64,000 nucleotides of DNA, taken from assembly GCF_000348745.1 (NCBI RefSeq), contig NC_020812.1:496001-560000 (forward strand), in the 5' to 3' direction. A program made the translations under genes and the position numbers. The notes under the pieces were generated by a model, which was not told the origin of the DNA, made no database searches, and saw only the letters and a program-made list of their open reading frames with translations. This document shows, in pieces, positions 16,569 through 25,410 of the stretch (positions within the stretch are counted from its first letter, which is position 1; every line of letters begins with the position of its first letter). The stretch is from Micavibrio aeruginosavorus EPB. Its GTDB lineage: Bacteria > Pseudomonadota > Alphaproteobacteria > Micavibrionales > Micavibrionaceae.

Positions 16569-17894
16569 TTAGGTGTCTTTACGGGGAACCCACCGGTCCA
16601 TGACGGTGCAGGCGGTCAGATCGCCGCTGATATTCACCACGGTGCGGCACATATCCAGAATACGATCGACACCCAAAATCAATCCCACACCAGCGGGCGG
16701 AACGCCAATGCCGGTCAAAATTGTGGCCAACACGACAATACCAACACCGGGAATGGCGGGCGTGCCAATCGACGCCCCAACCGTGGTCAGAACCAGCAAG
16801 ATTGTTTCGTTGAGGCTGAGATCAACGCCAAAAACCTGGGTCAGGAAAATGGCCGCGGCGGCCTGATACATGGCGGTGCCGTCCATGTTGATGGTCGCCC
16901 CCAGCGGGATGACCACCTGTGTCACAGACGGGCGAATCCCCAGATTGCGTTCCGCCACCAGCATGGACACTGGCATAGTTGCCGCCGAGCTGGATGATGA
17001 AAAGGCCAGCAATTGGGCCTCGCGAATGCCCTTCATAAAATCCATCACGGATCGCCCGGCAACGAACCGCACCATCATCATGTAAAACACCATGATACAG
17101 GCCAGCCCCAGCAGGATCGTGACGACATAGCCGCCCATGCCGACCAACACATCTTTGCCCGTGCGGGTGGTGATGTCGGCCAACAGGCCGAAGACGGCCA
17201 GCGGTGCAATGGTCATGGCCCAACCGATAATCTGCATGGTCAGGGCTTGGATGGATTCGCTGATTTCAATCAATGGGCGTGCGGTGCGGGCGGGCATGGA
17301 TAAAATGGCCACGCCAAACATCAATGCCGCAATCACGATTTTCAGCATGTCGCGGTGCAGGCTGGCCTCGGCCAGATTAACAGGCAGCATATTGACGATA
17401 CGTTGCGGGACTGTCAGGTCGTCCAGCGTTTTTTGTTGCAGGCTGGCGGCTTGTTGTTCGGCGATATGCAGTGTGCTTTGCATGTCGGCGCTGTCAATCA
17501 TGCTGCCGGGGTGGATCACCGTGCTGATCGTAATGCCAATGACGACGGCAACGATTGTGGTCAGTATGAAATACGGCACCAGTCGCAAACCAATCTGGCG
17601 CAGGAAACTTAATTCCCCACTCTGGCAAATGCCAAGAATGATCGAACTGAAAATCAGCGGGATGATGACCATTTGAATCAGGCCCAGAAAAATCACGCCC
17701 GGCAAGGCCAGCCATTCGCCCACCGGCACGGCCTGATCGGTGTTCAAAACACCGCCCACATCGGGGGACAGGATCAACCCCGTGGCAAGACCCGTAACAA
17801 GGCCAATCAAAATCCACAGCCATAAGCGGCGTGGCAGTTTGAGGGGGAGAAGATCCTGGTGCGCCAGATGCGCGGTGCGTGTGTCCTGTGTCAT
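16569..17894 (-). CDS. Dicarboxylate/amino acid:cation symporter (DAACS, GltP/DctA-like)
   Basis: A 441-aa secondary transporter of the glutamate/C4-dicarboxylate:cation family. The serine-rich re-entrant loop (FSSSSSAATMP, 298-308) and the substrate/cation motif NMDGT (336-340) are both intact. Multiple hydrophobic helices run from residue about 25. It would import glutamate/aspartate or C4-dicarboxylates with H+ or Na+ across the inner membrane. The ATG at 17894 begins MTQDTRTAH; an in-frame start 12 codons upstream lacks support. It lies 49 bases after trhO on the same strand. Confidence 0.9.
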   Translation of the reverse strand: MTQDTRTAHLAHQDLLPLKLPRRLWLWILIGLVTGLATGLILSPDVGGVLNTDQAVPVGEWLALPGVIFLGLIQMVIIPLIFSSIILGICQSGELSFLRQIGLRLVPYFILTTIVAVVIGITISTVIHPGSMIDSADMQSTLHIAEQQAASLQQKTLDDLTVPQRIVNMLPVNLAEASLHRDMLKIVIAALMFGVAILSMPARTARPLIEISESIQALTMQIIGWAMTIAPLAVFGLLADITTRTGKDVLVGMGGYVVTILLGLACIMVFYMMMVRFVAGRSVMDFMKGIREAQLLAFSSSSSAATMPVSMLVAERNLGIRPSVTQVVIPLGATINMDGTAMYQAAAAIFLTQVFGVDLSLNETILLVLTTVGASIGTPAIPGVGIVVLATILTGIGVPPAGVGLILGVDRILDMCRTVVNISGDLTACTVMDRWVPRKDT

Positions 17895-17943
17895 GGTGCT
17901 CAGGGTACCATGACTTGGCGGAAGTCCCAAAATCGGGGGGAAA

Positions 17944-18852
17944 TTACGCCCGTGTGCCTTCGCCGCGTTCGCGGATCAGGAAATTATGCCGCTGGCGCAA
18001 CATATTACGGCGTTCTTCGCTCAAGCCTTCATGGCAGTGGGAGCAGGACACGCCCGCTTCGTACGCTTCATGGGCGTGCTCTTCCGGGGCCAGCGGATGG
18101 CCGCAGCCGAGGCAGATATCCCATGTGCCCTCTTTCAGGCCATGGGTGACGGCGACGCGCTGGTCGAACACGAAACACCCGCCATCCCACAATGATTCTT
18201 CGGCGGGAACATCTTCCAGATATTGCAAAATGCCACCCTTCAGGTGGTACACCTCTTCAAACCCTTGGGACAGCATATAGCTGGATGCTTTTTCGCATCG
18301 AATGCCGCCGGTGCAATACATGGCGACCTTCTTATGTTTTGCCGGGTCGAGATGTTTCTGCACAAAATCCGGAAATTCCGTGAAAAATTCCGTTTTCGGG
18401 TCCACGGCCCCGCGGAACGTGCCCACGGCGGTTTCGTATTGATTGCGGGTGTCCAGAACAACAACATCCGGGTCGCTGATGATCGCGTTCCAATCTTTCG
18501 GCGCGACATAGGTGCCGACCAGTTTCGTCGGGTCGGCGTCCGGTTGTTTCATGGTGATGATTTCTTTTTTCGGACGCACCTTCATGCGTTTGAATGGCTT
18601 GTCCGATGCATGGGAATATTTCAATTCGCCCTGACGCACGGCGAACAATCCGTCCAGAAAATCGACAATCGCATCCAGATCATCGGGCGCGCCGGCAATG
18701 GTGCCGTTGATCCCTTCGGGGGCGATCAACAATGTGCCACAGATGTTCAGCCGGGTGCATTCGGCCGCAACGCGGTCCTTCAGAGCCGGGATATCAGACA
18801 GGGCAACAAAGCGGTACAGGGCCGCAATTTTATACGGGTATGTGTTCGTCAT
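17944..18852 (-). CDS. trhO: tRNA uridine(34) hydroxylase TrhO (YceA-type rhodanese protein)
   Basis: Catalyses prephenate-independent 5-hydroxylation of U34 in tRNA in the known family. The 302-aa product has the N-terminal ferredoxin-like region (GTLLIAPEGINGTIAG), a central rhodanese domain with the catalytic Cys180 in YCTGGIRCEKASSYM, and a C-terminal Cys/His cluster (CLGCGHPL, CSHCH) typical of the long forms. I chose the third of three close ATGs because GGTGA sits 6 bases upstream; 18864 is the longest alternative. It follows oxyR by 24 bases on the same strand, suggesting co-transcription with the peroxide regulator. Confidence 0.88.
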   Translation of the reverse strand: MTNTYPYKIAALYRFVALSDIPALKDRVAAECTRLNICGTLLIAPEGINGTIAGAPDDLDAIVDFLDGLFAVRQGELKYSHASDKPFKRMKVRPKKEIITMKQPDADPTKLVGTYVAPKDWNAIISDPDVVVLDTRNQYETAVGTFRGAVDPKTEFFTEFPDFVQKHLDPAKHKKVAMYCTGGIRCEKASSYMLSQGFEEVYHLKGGILQYLEDVPAEESLWDGGCFVFDQRVAVTHGLKEGTWDICLGCGHPLAPEEHAHEAYEAGVSCSHCHEGLSEERRNMLRQRHNFLIRERGEGTRA

Positions 18853-18876
18853 TTTCATCACCATGGAATGGGGGCC

Positions 18877-19797
18877 TTACCTATACCCCGCTTGGCTTTT
18901 CTGTTCAACATTTGCGGCAATATGCTGGCCCAACAGGCGAAATTCCGCCCCGCGGGCGCTATTTTGCCGCCAAACCAGCCCGATTTTCCGTTGGGGGGCC
19001 GGGGCGTTAAATTCATGAATTTGAAGCCCCTGGGGCAAAAACCCGGCCCGCACGGCCATGGCGGGCAACAGGGTGGCCCCGTACCCGTGCTGGACCATCT
19101 GTAACAAGGTCGGCAGGCTGGTGGCGCTGAACGTCTTTTCCTTCGCATGGTCTTGCAGGCGGCAGGCCTCGCGAGCGTGATCGCGCAGGCAATGCCCGTC
19201 TTCCAGCAACAGGATGGCTTGGTCTTTCAGCGTGTCCAGTGTAATGCGCCGGGGCATGGTCGGCACTTGATCGGCGGCCTGGACCAGGACGAAGGGTTCG
19301 GAAAATAACTCCATCTGCACCATGCCGTTTGATTCATATGGCAACGCAATCAACGCGGCGTCAATGTCATTGCGGTCCAGCGCGGTGATCAGCCGGGCCG
19401 TCATATCCTCGCGCAGGTGCAGGTCCAGTGCCGGGTAATCGGCGTGCAGGCCGGGCAGAATGTCGGGCAGAAGATAGGGGGCGATGGTGGGAATAACGCC
19501 CAGCCGCAAGGCCCCGGTCAGTGGCGTCCGGCGGGCGCGGGCCTGATCGACCAGCTTCTCTGCCTGATCCAGTGTCGCGCGCGCATAGGGCAACACATCG
19601 CGCCCGAAGGTCGACAGTGTGACCCGTCGGCTGGTGCGCTCCACAACGGGCTGGCCCAGAATGGCCTCCAGATCGCGAATCCCCGCGCTCAATGTTGATT
19701 GCGTCACATGGCACAGCTTCGCCGCCCGGCTAAACGACAGGGTCTCCGACAATGCTAACAGATATTGTAATTGCCGCAGGCTGGGCAGTGTCTTCAT
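18877..19797 (-). CDS. oxyR: LysR-family peroxide sensor OxyR
   Basis: The N-terminal winged helix-turn-helix (RQLQYLLALSETLSFSRAA, TQSTLSAGIRDLE) is followed by a LysR substrate-type domain. The redox pair Cys203 and Cys212 lies in HCLRDHAREAC with the same 9-residue spacing as E. coli Cys199/Cys208, which makes OxyR rather than a generic LysR the best call. Peroxide would form the disulfide and activate antioxidant genes. It is divergent from ahpC-ahpD, its expected targets. AAAGG lies 6 bases before the ATG. Confidence 0.92.
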   Translation of the reverse strand: MKTLPSLRQLQYLLALSETLSFSRAAKLCHVTQSTLSAGIRDLEAILGQPVVERTSRRVTLSTFGRDVLPYARATLDQAEKLVDQARARRTPLTGALRLGVIPTIAPYLLPDILPGLHADYPALDLHLREDMTARLITALDRNDIDAALIALPYESNGMVQMELFSEPFVLVQAADQVPTMPRRITLDTLKDQAILLLEDGHCLRDHAREACRLQDHAKEKTFSATSLPTLLQMVQHGYGATLLPAMAVRAGFLPQGLQIHEFNAPAPQRKIGLVWRQNSARGAEFRLLGQHIAANVEQKSQAGYR

Positions 19798-19845
19798 GGT
19801 TTGCCTTTATTTTCAGGGGATGGGGTTTATTTATCGAAAAAAACG

Positions 19846-19874
19846 ATCAATAGCAATGAAAATTCTCGCTTGAT
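19846..19874. promoter_or_regulatory. Candidate OxyR operator in the oxyR-ahpC divergent region
   Basis: An imperfect inverted repeat, ATCAATAGC ... GCTTGAT, spans 29 bases in the AT-rich part of the 146-base spacer between oxyR and ahpC. LysR regulators typically bind such interrupted dyads beside their own divergent promoter. The match to the E. coli OxyR ATAG/CTAT consensus is partial. Confidence 0.4.
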
Positions 19875-19943
19875 TTCGCGGGCGCGAAGGGGGCATGGTG
19901 CCTATGATTTCAACCCACCTTAAAACCAAGAAGGAACAGCACA

Positions 19944-20507
19944 ATGCTCGGTATTGGCGATCGTCTCCCGGATTTTTCCGTCACCGGTGTAAAACCGAAA
20001 TTCATGAAGCACGAAGAAAACGGTGAATCCGCGTTCGAAACCATCACGCAGGATAGCTTCGAAGGGAAATGGAAAGTCATTTTCTTCTACCCGAAAGATT
20101 TCACCTTCGTGTGCCCGACCGAAATCGTTGAATTCGCGAAACTGAACAAAGACTTCGCGGATCGTGATTGCGTCGTTCTGGGCGGCAGCACGGACAACGA
20201 ATTCTGCAAACTGGCCTGGCGCCGTGAACACAAAGACCTGGCCAACCTGGATCAGTGGAGCTTCGGCGACACCAACGGGTCCCTGGTCGATGGCCTGGGC
20301 ATTCGTGATTACGATGCGGGCGTAGCCTTGCGCGCGACCTTCGTTGTTGATCCGCACAACGTGATCCAACACGTCACCGTGAACGGCCTGAACGTTGGTC
20401 GTAACCCGAAAGAAACGCTGCGCGTTCTGGACGCTTTGCAAACGGACGAACTGTGCCCGTGCAACCGCCCGGTTGGCGGCGACGTTATCGATCTCAAAGC
20501 CGCTTAA
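19944..20507 (+). CDS. ahpC: Alkyl hydroperoxide reductase AhpC (2-Cys peroxiredoxin)
   Basis: Reduces H2O2 and organic hydroperoxides. The peroxidatic Cys57 is in the DFTFVCPTE motif and the resolving region LCPCNRP holds Cys171 and Cys173, as in AhpC proteins that work with AhpD. Length 187 aa is normal. AAGGAA precedes the ATG. Codon use is strongly biased (uniform CTG, AAA, GAA, ccg), as expected for a highly expressed protein. ahpD follows 87 bases on and oxyR is divergent. Confidence 0.96.
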   Translation: MLGIGDRLPDFSVTGVKPKFMKHEENGESAFETITQDSFEGKWKVIFFYPKDFTFVCPTEIVEFAKLNKDFADRDCVVLGGSTDNEFCKLAWRREHKDLANLDQWSFGDTNGSLVDGLGIRDYDAGVALRATFVVDPHNVIQHVTVNGLNVGRNPKETLRVLDALQTDELCPCNRPVGGDVIDLKAA

Positions 20508-20594
20508 TTGATGCTTTGAATCGGTCAGGAAGGTTGGTTCATACCTGCGCCGACCTTCCGCATCGGTTCAAACTGTAAATGCAAGGAGTAGATG

Positions 20595-21146
20595 ATGAGC
20601 ATTGAAGCCATTCAAAACATGATCCCCGATTTTGCGAAGGATATTCGCCTGAACCTGTCCACGTTGGCGTCCGAAGAAACGCTGAATGACCAACGCAAAT
20701 GGGGCACGTTCGTGGCCTGTGCCCATGGGGCGCGGAATGCGGATATTATCCGTCTGGTCGAAGCCGAAGCCGCAACGAAATTGTCGCCGGAGGCGTTAAA
20801 TGCCGCCCGTGCCGCCGCCGCGATCATGGCGATGAACAATGTGTATTACAAATTTGTCGGGATGGCCGAAAATGCCGATTACAAAACCATGCCGGCCAAA
20901 CTGCGCATGAATGTGATTGGCAACCCGGGCGTGGACAAGGCCGATTTTGAATTGTGGTCGTTGGCGGTATCCGCGATCAATGGCTGTGGTTTCTGTGTGA
21001 ACGCCCACGATGCCATTTTGATGAAAGCCGGCGTTGACAAAGCCGAGGTTCAAGCCGCTGTGCGTATCGCCGCCGTGATCAACGCCGCCGCTGCTATTGT
21101 TGATGGCGCGGTCGCGATGGATCAGGATTTGGCAAAAGCGGCCTAA
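20595..21146 (+). CDS. ahpD: Alkyl hydroperoxidase AhpD (carboxymuconolactone decarboxylase fold)
   Basis: Supplies electrons to AhpC in bacteria that lack AhpF. The redox CxxC is Cys131-Gly-Phe-Cys134 followed by His138 in [11 protein letters not shown], the AhpD proton-relay arrangement. The 183-aa length fits. Two adjacent ATGs occur (20592 and 20595); the second is better spaced from AAGGAG. A strong terminator follows, closing the ahpCD unit. Confidence 0.94.
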   Translation: MSIEAIQNMIPDFAKDIRLNLSTLASEETLNDQRKWGTFVACAHGARNADIIRLVEAEAATKLSPEALNAARAAAAIMAMNNVYYKFVGMAENADYKTMPAKLRMNVIGNPGVDKADFELWSLAVSAINGCGFCVNAHDAILMKAGVDKAEVQAAVRIAAVINAAAAIVDGAVAMDQDLAKAA

Positions 21147-21164
21147 TCATTCGTCAGACGAACA

Positions 21165-21194
21165 AAAAACCCGCCAACAATGGCGGGTTTTTTT
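21165..21194. terminator. Bidirectional intrinsic terminator between ahpD and the MscS gene
   Basis: AACCCGCCA pairs with TGGCGGGTT around a 4-base loop, with A-rich 5' and T7 3' flanks, so it can act on both convergent transcripts. Confidence 0.9.
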
Positions 21195-21195
21195 A

Positions 21196-22545
21196 TTATG
21201 ATTTATTATGGATGAACACTTCCCGGTGGGGATAGGGGATTTTAATATCGTGTTGATCAAACACATCCCACAGGGCCAGAAGAATTTCGCTTTTGATCCC
21301 AGCCGTGCCATTTTCCGGATCGGCAATCCAAAAATTCAATTGGAAATCCAGTGAATTGTCCCCGAACCCTGTAAACAGGCAGGACGGTTCCGGGAATTGC
21401 AGGATACGGGGATGCCCGTCCGTTGTGGCCCTGGCCAAGGTGATAATCTGGTGCGGATTGTGGCTGTAATCCACGCCGAAGACAACGCTGACCAGACTTT
21501 CCCGCCCACCACGGGACCAGTTAATGACGGGCTGTGTGACCAATTCCTCATTCGGGATCAGGTATGATCGACGATCCAGCGTAATGACCTCGGTGCATCG
21601 CGAGCCCATCTGCTTCACGGTGCCAATTCCGCCGGTGGACAGTTCAATCACATCGCCGGGCTGGATGGTGCGATCCATCAGCAACATCATGCCCGTAAAC
21701 AGGTTGGACACACCGCGTTGCAGGCCCAGACCCACCCCGATGCCCACGGCACCAGAGAAGACGGCCAAAGCCGACAAATTAACCCCCGCCATGGTCAGCC
21801 CGATCATAACCGCCAGAATGGTCAGGACGATGCGAACAATTTTCCCAATCAACAGGCGTGACCCGCTGGTCATCGCCGGAATGTTAATCAAACGGCGTTC
21901 CACCGTGCGTGAAATGCTGGATGCGATATAAACCATGATCATGGTTGCAAACAGGCATTTGACAACAGTCAAAGCGGTCAACTGGAAATCGCCGATGGTC
22001 AGTGATGTCGCATTCAGGGCCTCAACCGTATCATCGAGAAAACCAAAGATGCTGAGCGCGGCAATCGACCATGTGATAAAGGCGATCACATTCCGCATTG
22101 TCGGGTTATGAACGATCTGAACCACCAGTCGGATCACGATCCAGGCCGCCGTCAAACGTGTGACCGCGTCAACCAGACCCAGCCGGATATCCGGTATCAT
22201 GGAGGGCAGGAACGTCAGGCACAAGGATAGCAGGATAAAGATGCTGACCGGGGCCAGAGATTTTCGAATTTTCTGCAATACGCGTTTGACGATATGGGGG
22301 GCGTGCAGGCGGTTGATCACCTGGGCCAGCTTGGCCGACGATATTTTGTCGATCATAAACCCAACGGAAATCGCCGCCAGGATAATGATCGCTTCAATCG
22401 CCGTGTCCAGGGTCAGCACATTGGCAACGGTCCAGTCGGATGCGTGTTCGATCCAGCTTTTCAATGCGGCGGGATCAATGTCCAGAACTTCCGCTGTCAG
22501 GTTGGTGATGCTCTCATCGGTTTTGGGGCTCGATGCTGCGGTCAT
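21196..22545 (-). CDS. MscS-family mechanosensitive ion channel
   Basis: A 449-aa channel with several N-terminal helices and a C-terminal MscS core: pore helix region GAVGIGVGLGLQRGVSNLFTG, then the beta domain (PGDVIELSTGGIGTVKQMG, RSYLIPNEELVTQPVINWS) and a C-terminal region ending near PYPHREVFI. These are the classic MscS signatures, with a four- or five-helix N-terminal extension longer than E. coli MscS. It would release osmolytes on hypo-osmotic shock. AAAGGA precedes the ATG. It is the last gene of an apparent TetR-unknown-MscS operon. Confidence 0.9.
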   Translation of the reverse strand: MTAASSPKTDESITNLTAEVLDIDPAALKSWIEHASDWTVANVLTLDTAIEAIIILAAISVGFMIDKISSAKLAQVINRLHAPHIVKRVLQKIRKSLAPVSIFILLSLCLTFLPSMIPDIRLGLVDAVTRLTAAWIVIRLVVQIVHNPTMRNVIAFITWSIAALSIFGFLDDTVEALNATSLTIGDFQLTALTVVKCLFATMIMVYIASSISRTVERRLINIPAMTSGSRLLIGKIVRIVLTILAVMIGLTMAGVNLSALAVFSGAVGIGVGLGLQRGVSNLFTGMMLLMDRTIQPGDVIELSTGGIGTVKQMGSRCTEVITLDRRSYLIPNEELVTQPVINWSRGGRESLVSVVFGVDYSHNPHQIITLARATTDGHPRILQFPEPSCLFTGFGDNSLDFQLNFWIADPENGTAGIKSEILLALWDVFDQHDIKIPYPHREVFIHNKS

Positions 22546-22564
22546 TTTGCGGGTCCTTTAATTA

Positions 22565-23236
22565 TTATTGTGGTTTGGGCAGGTTTGGCCCTGTGCTTGA
22601 AGGGTTCAGGCGCGCGGCCTTGCCGCCATCGCGGTGGCGCAGGACGAGCGCGAAAGAACCGCCGCATTCATACGCGCTGGAATAATAACGGCCACGCGCG
22701 CATTTGCCATCTTCATAGAAGTAACGCGATGCCGCCAGCTTTTCGCCATCGTGGGGTATGCTGTTTTCCGCGGCCACTTTCAATGCCGCAATAAAAACAT
22801 GGGCCCGGCGCAGGTCACCGCTATCGCGGCTTTCCCGGGCCATGCGGACCAGATCGCCAATATGAATGTAACAATGTTCCGGGAAGAACATGTCCTGTTC
22901 CGGATAATTGTAAACGCCCGGGCGGGGCAGGAAAAAACCAATCTCCCCGCGCTCCATACGGGATTGAAAGCTGCTGAGCGTCCTGAAATAGATGCTGCTG
23001 CCACTGTCCAGCGGGTTATCCGTGCGGGGTAGGGCTTTGCTCTGGTCGTTCAGGGCGCTCATAAAACAGCCGAGCTGAATAAACGGGGTCGCGGCCCATT
23101 TTTCGTTCAAGCTCTGCAATTCTTCATTCGTCACAGGGGGGATGGTTTGTAACGCTGCCCGCCCGTGGTCCGGCGTGGTGGTGTCGTTTCCCAAGCCTAG
23201 AATGGAGTTAAACATTCGTGTCAGAAGTTTTTTCAC
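22565..23236 (-). CDS. Hypothetical protein between TetR and MscS genes
   Basis: A 223-aa soluble protein with a GTG start two bases after the TetR stop, which points to coupled translation. The N-terminus (MKKLLTRMFNSILG) is amphipathic and might associate with membrane, but there is no clear signal peptide. A central region rich in aromatic residues (FFLPRPGVYNYPEQDMFF) and a Cys-containing C-terminal part (KCARGRYYSSAYECGGSF) are notable. No family recognised. It ends 20 bases before the MscS gene. Confidence 0.6.
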   Translation of the reverse strand: MKKLLTRMFNSILGLGNDTTTPDHGRAALQTIPPVTNEELQSLNEKWAATPFIQLGCFMSALNDQSKALPRTDNPLDSGSSIYFRTLSSFQSRMERGEIGFFLPRPGVYNYPEQDMFFPEHCYIHIGDLVRMARESRDSGDLRRAHVFIAALKVAAENSIPHDGEKLAASRYFYEDGKCARGRYYSSAYECGGSFALVLRHRDGGKAARLNPSSTGPNLPKPQ

Positions 23237-23238
23237 CC

Positions 23239-23916
23239 CTAAGCCCCCCGGATCATATTCAAAACCGTGACCGGGTAATCCTCAATAAAACGGTCATCCA
23301 ACCCGTCCCGCGTGGTCAACAGGCGGAAAAATACAGGGCCCATAATCATATCGGCGGCAATATCCGGGGCGATGACGGCGGCAAATTCACCGCTGCGCTG
23401 GCCTTGGTACACGATGTGTTGCAGGGTCTGTTTGCGTGTGTCCATGTAAAAAGCCTGAAGCAGGGCCATCACGCCTTCATCGGCCTGGGCCTCGGCCATG
23501 ATGTCGGCGATGATGCGGCCGTTGCGGCCACGCAAATGGCGGATCATTTTATCAACCTGACCCATCAGCGCGTCCGTCATGGTCATCGACAGGTCGGTCA
23601 GGTTGGGGGTGTGCAGATCCAATTGATCGGAAAACGCCTCAATCACCACCGCGACCTTGTTCGGCCACCAGCGGTAGATGGTGGTTTTGCCGACGCCGGC
23701 CTTGCGCGCAATCGCCTCGATCGACAAATCACGCAATGGTGTGTGCAACATCAGGCGACGGGTGGCGTCCAGAATGGCTTTGCGGGATTCCTCGCTGCGC
23801 GGGCGACCGGATTTTGCCGGGATGGGGGCTTGCGGGGCGTGCAATCCGCCCTCGCTCATGGGGGTGTCCATCGCGGCATCGGTGTGAATCTGGTTCAGGG
23901 CGTAGGCGTGTGACAT
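23239..23916 (-). CDS. TetR-family transcriptional regulator
   Basis: A helix-turn-helix typical of TetR is seen about 50 residues in: RKAILDATRRLML, IEAIARKAGVGKTTIYRWW, followed by a long helical ligand domain. The extra 35-residue N-terminus before GRPRSEES is unusual but polar. The ATG at 23916 has AAGGA 6 bases upstream; a start 7 codons earlier has none. It heads the minus-strand operon with the unknown gene and the MscS channel and probably autoregulates it. Ligand unknown. Confidence 0.88.
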   Translation of the reverse strand: MSHAYALNQIHTDAAMDTPMSEGGLHAPQAPIPAKSGRPRSEESRKAILDATRRLMLHTPLRDLSIEAIARKAGVGKTTIYRWWPNKVAVVIEAFSDQLDLHTPNLTDLSMTMTDALMGQVDKMIRHLRGRNGRIIADIMAEAQADEGVMALLQAFYMDTRKQTLQHIVYQGQRSGEFAAVIAPDIAADMIMGPVFFRLLTTRDGLDDRFIEDYPVTVLNMIRGA

Positions 23917-24324
23917 AAGGGATCCTTGGTCGGTCATATATAAGTGTCAGAATGTGAAAACGATACGCCCTGTATCCGATTTTGGGCGAGGGGGCATGAA
24001 TCCATAGCCAGCGCGCCAGCGCAAGTGCTTGAGGGGAAATCTGCACAGATTCTGTGACGTGCCCGCAAATCGCCACAATTCAGTTATTTTCCAGAATAAT
24101 TTTGTCATCTAAGGCATTGAAAATAAATGAAAAGCCTTGTCCTGTTTGGCGGGGACGGTGTTTTCAGGTATAAACGGGGCCATCGAAGACTGTGCATGGC
24201 GTGATGGCCAAACCACTTAGGCGTATTCGACGAGACCATCAGGCGGCGGCCCGCCCAGAATAGACGTAGCGTAACCAGCGGACCGCCCAATTGTTAACCA
24301 AAAAACACAGGACGTACTCGACAC
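23917..24324. other. Intergenic region between divergent TetR and ATP-grasp genes
   Basis: About 400 bases without a convincing gene. It holds the promoter side of the TetR operon and a sigma-70-like promoter (24146-24174) facing the ATP-grasp gene, leaving an untranslated leader of about 140 bases before that gene. No terminator-like hairpin or repeat stood out in the leader. Confidence 0.5.
24146..24174 (+). promoter_or_regulatory. Candidate sigma-70-type promoter for the ATP-grasp ligase gene
   Basis: TTGGCG (24146-24151) and TATAAA (24169-24174) are separated by 17 bases, about 150 bases upstream of the ATG. Confidence 0.5.
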
Positions 24325-25356
24325 ATGAAAATCTGGTTTATTTACGAGCGTGACCTCGACACCCCCGAAGCGTTTGAAACGCTGCGTTATATGGAAGAGG
24401 GCAAAAAGCTCGGCCATGATGTGACCGTCTACAAACCCAACCAATTCGAAATTCTGGTCGCCGATGGTGATGCGGAACCCAGCATCCTGATCGACGGCGT
24501 CAAAACCGCTTTGCCGGATGTGTGCTTCCCCTATCTGGCGCGTAACGAAAACATGTATTTCTGCCTGGCCGTTATTCGTGAAATGGAACGCCAGGGCGTT
24601 CTGGTCATGAACGATGCCGCGACCATTGAATGCGTATGCGACAAATTGCACACGCACCAGGTTCTGGCCCAACACAACATCCCGACCCCGACCACGATGC
24701 TGGCCAAATTCCCGGTCGATGTGAAAATGGTTGAAAAACACCTGGGCTTCCCGGTTGTTGTGAAAACCGTTCTGGGCACACAGGGCAGCGGGGTTTTCCT
24801 GCTGAACAACGAAAACGAATTTACCGACATGATGGCGTTCATCGGCGAAACCAGTTCCGGTGTGCAGTTGATCATGCAGAAATTTGTCGCCGCATCATCG
24901 GGCCGTGACCTGCGTTTGTTCGTGGTTGATGGCAAGGTTATCGGTGCGATGGAACGTCGTTCCGGCAATGGCAGCTTCAAGGCCAACTACTCTCTGGGTG
25001 GATCGGTCGCGAAATTTGAACCCGATGCCGAAGCCGAATGGATTGCGGTGAAAACCGCCCGTGCCCTGGGCGCGGATATTGCGGGTATTGACCTGTTGTT
25101 CACGGATGATGGTCATTACACCGTGTGCGAAGCCAATGTGTTCCCGGGCTTTAAGGGCCTGGAAAAAGCCTGCGGTGTGAATATTCCGAAACAGGTTTAT
25201 GTCGGTATTGAAAATCTGCTGTCCGAACATCGTGCTGCGCGCCGTGCAACGGCGGCTGTGGCCACGGGCGGTGGTGCATCCTTCACCCGCTGGCTGGGCA
25301 ACGTTCGCAGCATCTTCGACACGAAGACCGCCAAGGCGAAAAAGAAAGCAGCCTAA
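24325..25356 (+). CDS. RimK-family ATP-grasp ligase
   Basis: A 343-aa ATP-grasp enzyme. The middle has the ATP-binding signature of the RimK group: KLHTHQVLAQHNIPTPTT, FPVVVKTVLGTQGSGVFL (phosphate-loop Lys and Gly), the DLRLFVVDGKVIGAMERRS stretch, and the late metal ligands GIDLLFTDDGHYTVCEANV. Such enzymes join an amino acid (often glutamate) to a carboxylate of a protein, peptide or cofactor. The start lies after AGGACG. The C-terminus is basic (TKTAKAKKKAA), perhaps a nucleic-acid or protein contact. It is monocistronic, with its own promoter and terminator, so the context does not name the acceptor. Confidence 0.85.
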   Translation: MKIWFIYERDLDTPEAFETLRYMEEGKKLGHDVTVYKPNQFEILVADGDAEPSILIDGVKTALPDVCFPYLARNENMYFCLAVIREMERQGVLVMNDAATIECVCDKLHTHQVLAQHNIPTPTTMLAKFPVDVKMVEKHLGFPVVVKTVLGTQGSGVFLLNNENEFTDMMAFIGETSSGVQLIMQKFVAASSGRDLRLFVVDGKVIGAMERRSGNGSFKANYSLGGSVAKFEPDAEAEWIAVKTARALGADIAGIDLLFTDDGHYTVCEANVFPGFKGLEKACGVNIPKQVYVGIENLLSEHRAARRATAAVATGGGASFTRWLGNVRSIFDTKTAKAKKKAA

Positions 25357-25375
25357 GCAAAAATTCCTCATAAGA

Positions 25376-25407
25376 AAAAGGCGGCTCCAACCGGGCCGCC
25401 TTTTTTA
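25376..25407 (+). terminator. Intrinsic terminator after the ATP-grasp gene
   Basis: AAGGCGGC pairs with GCCGCCTT across a 9-base loop and is followed by T6. The A-rich left flank lets it serve the convergent lipoprotein gene too. Confidence 0.88.
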
Positions 25408-25410
25408 TTG

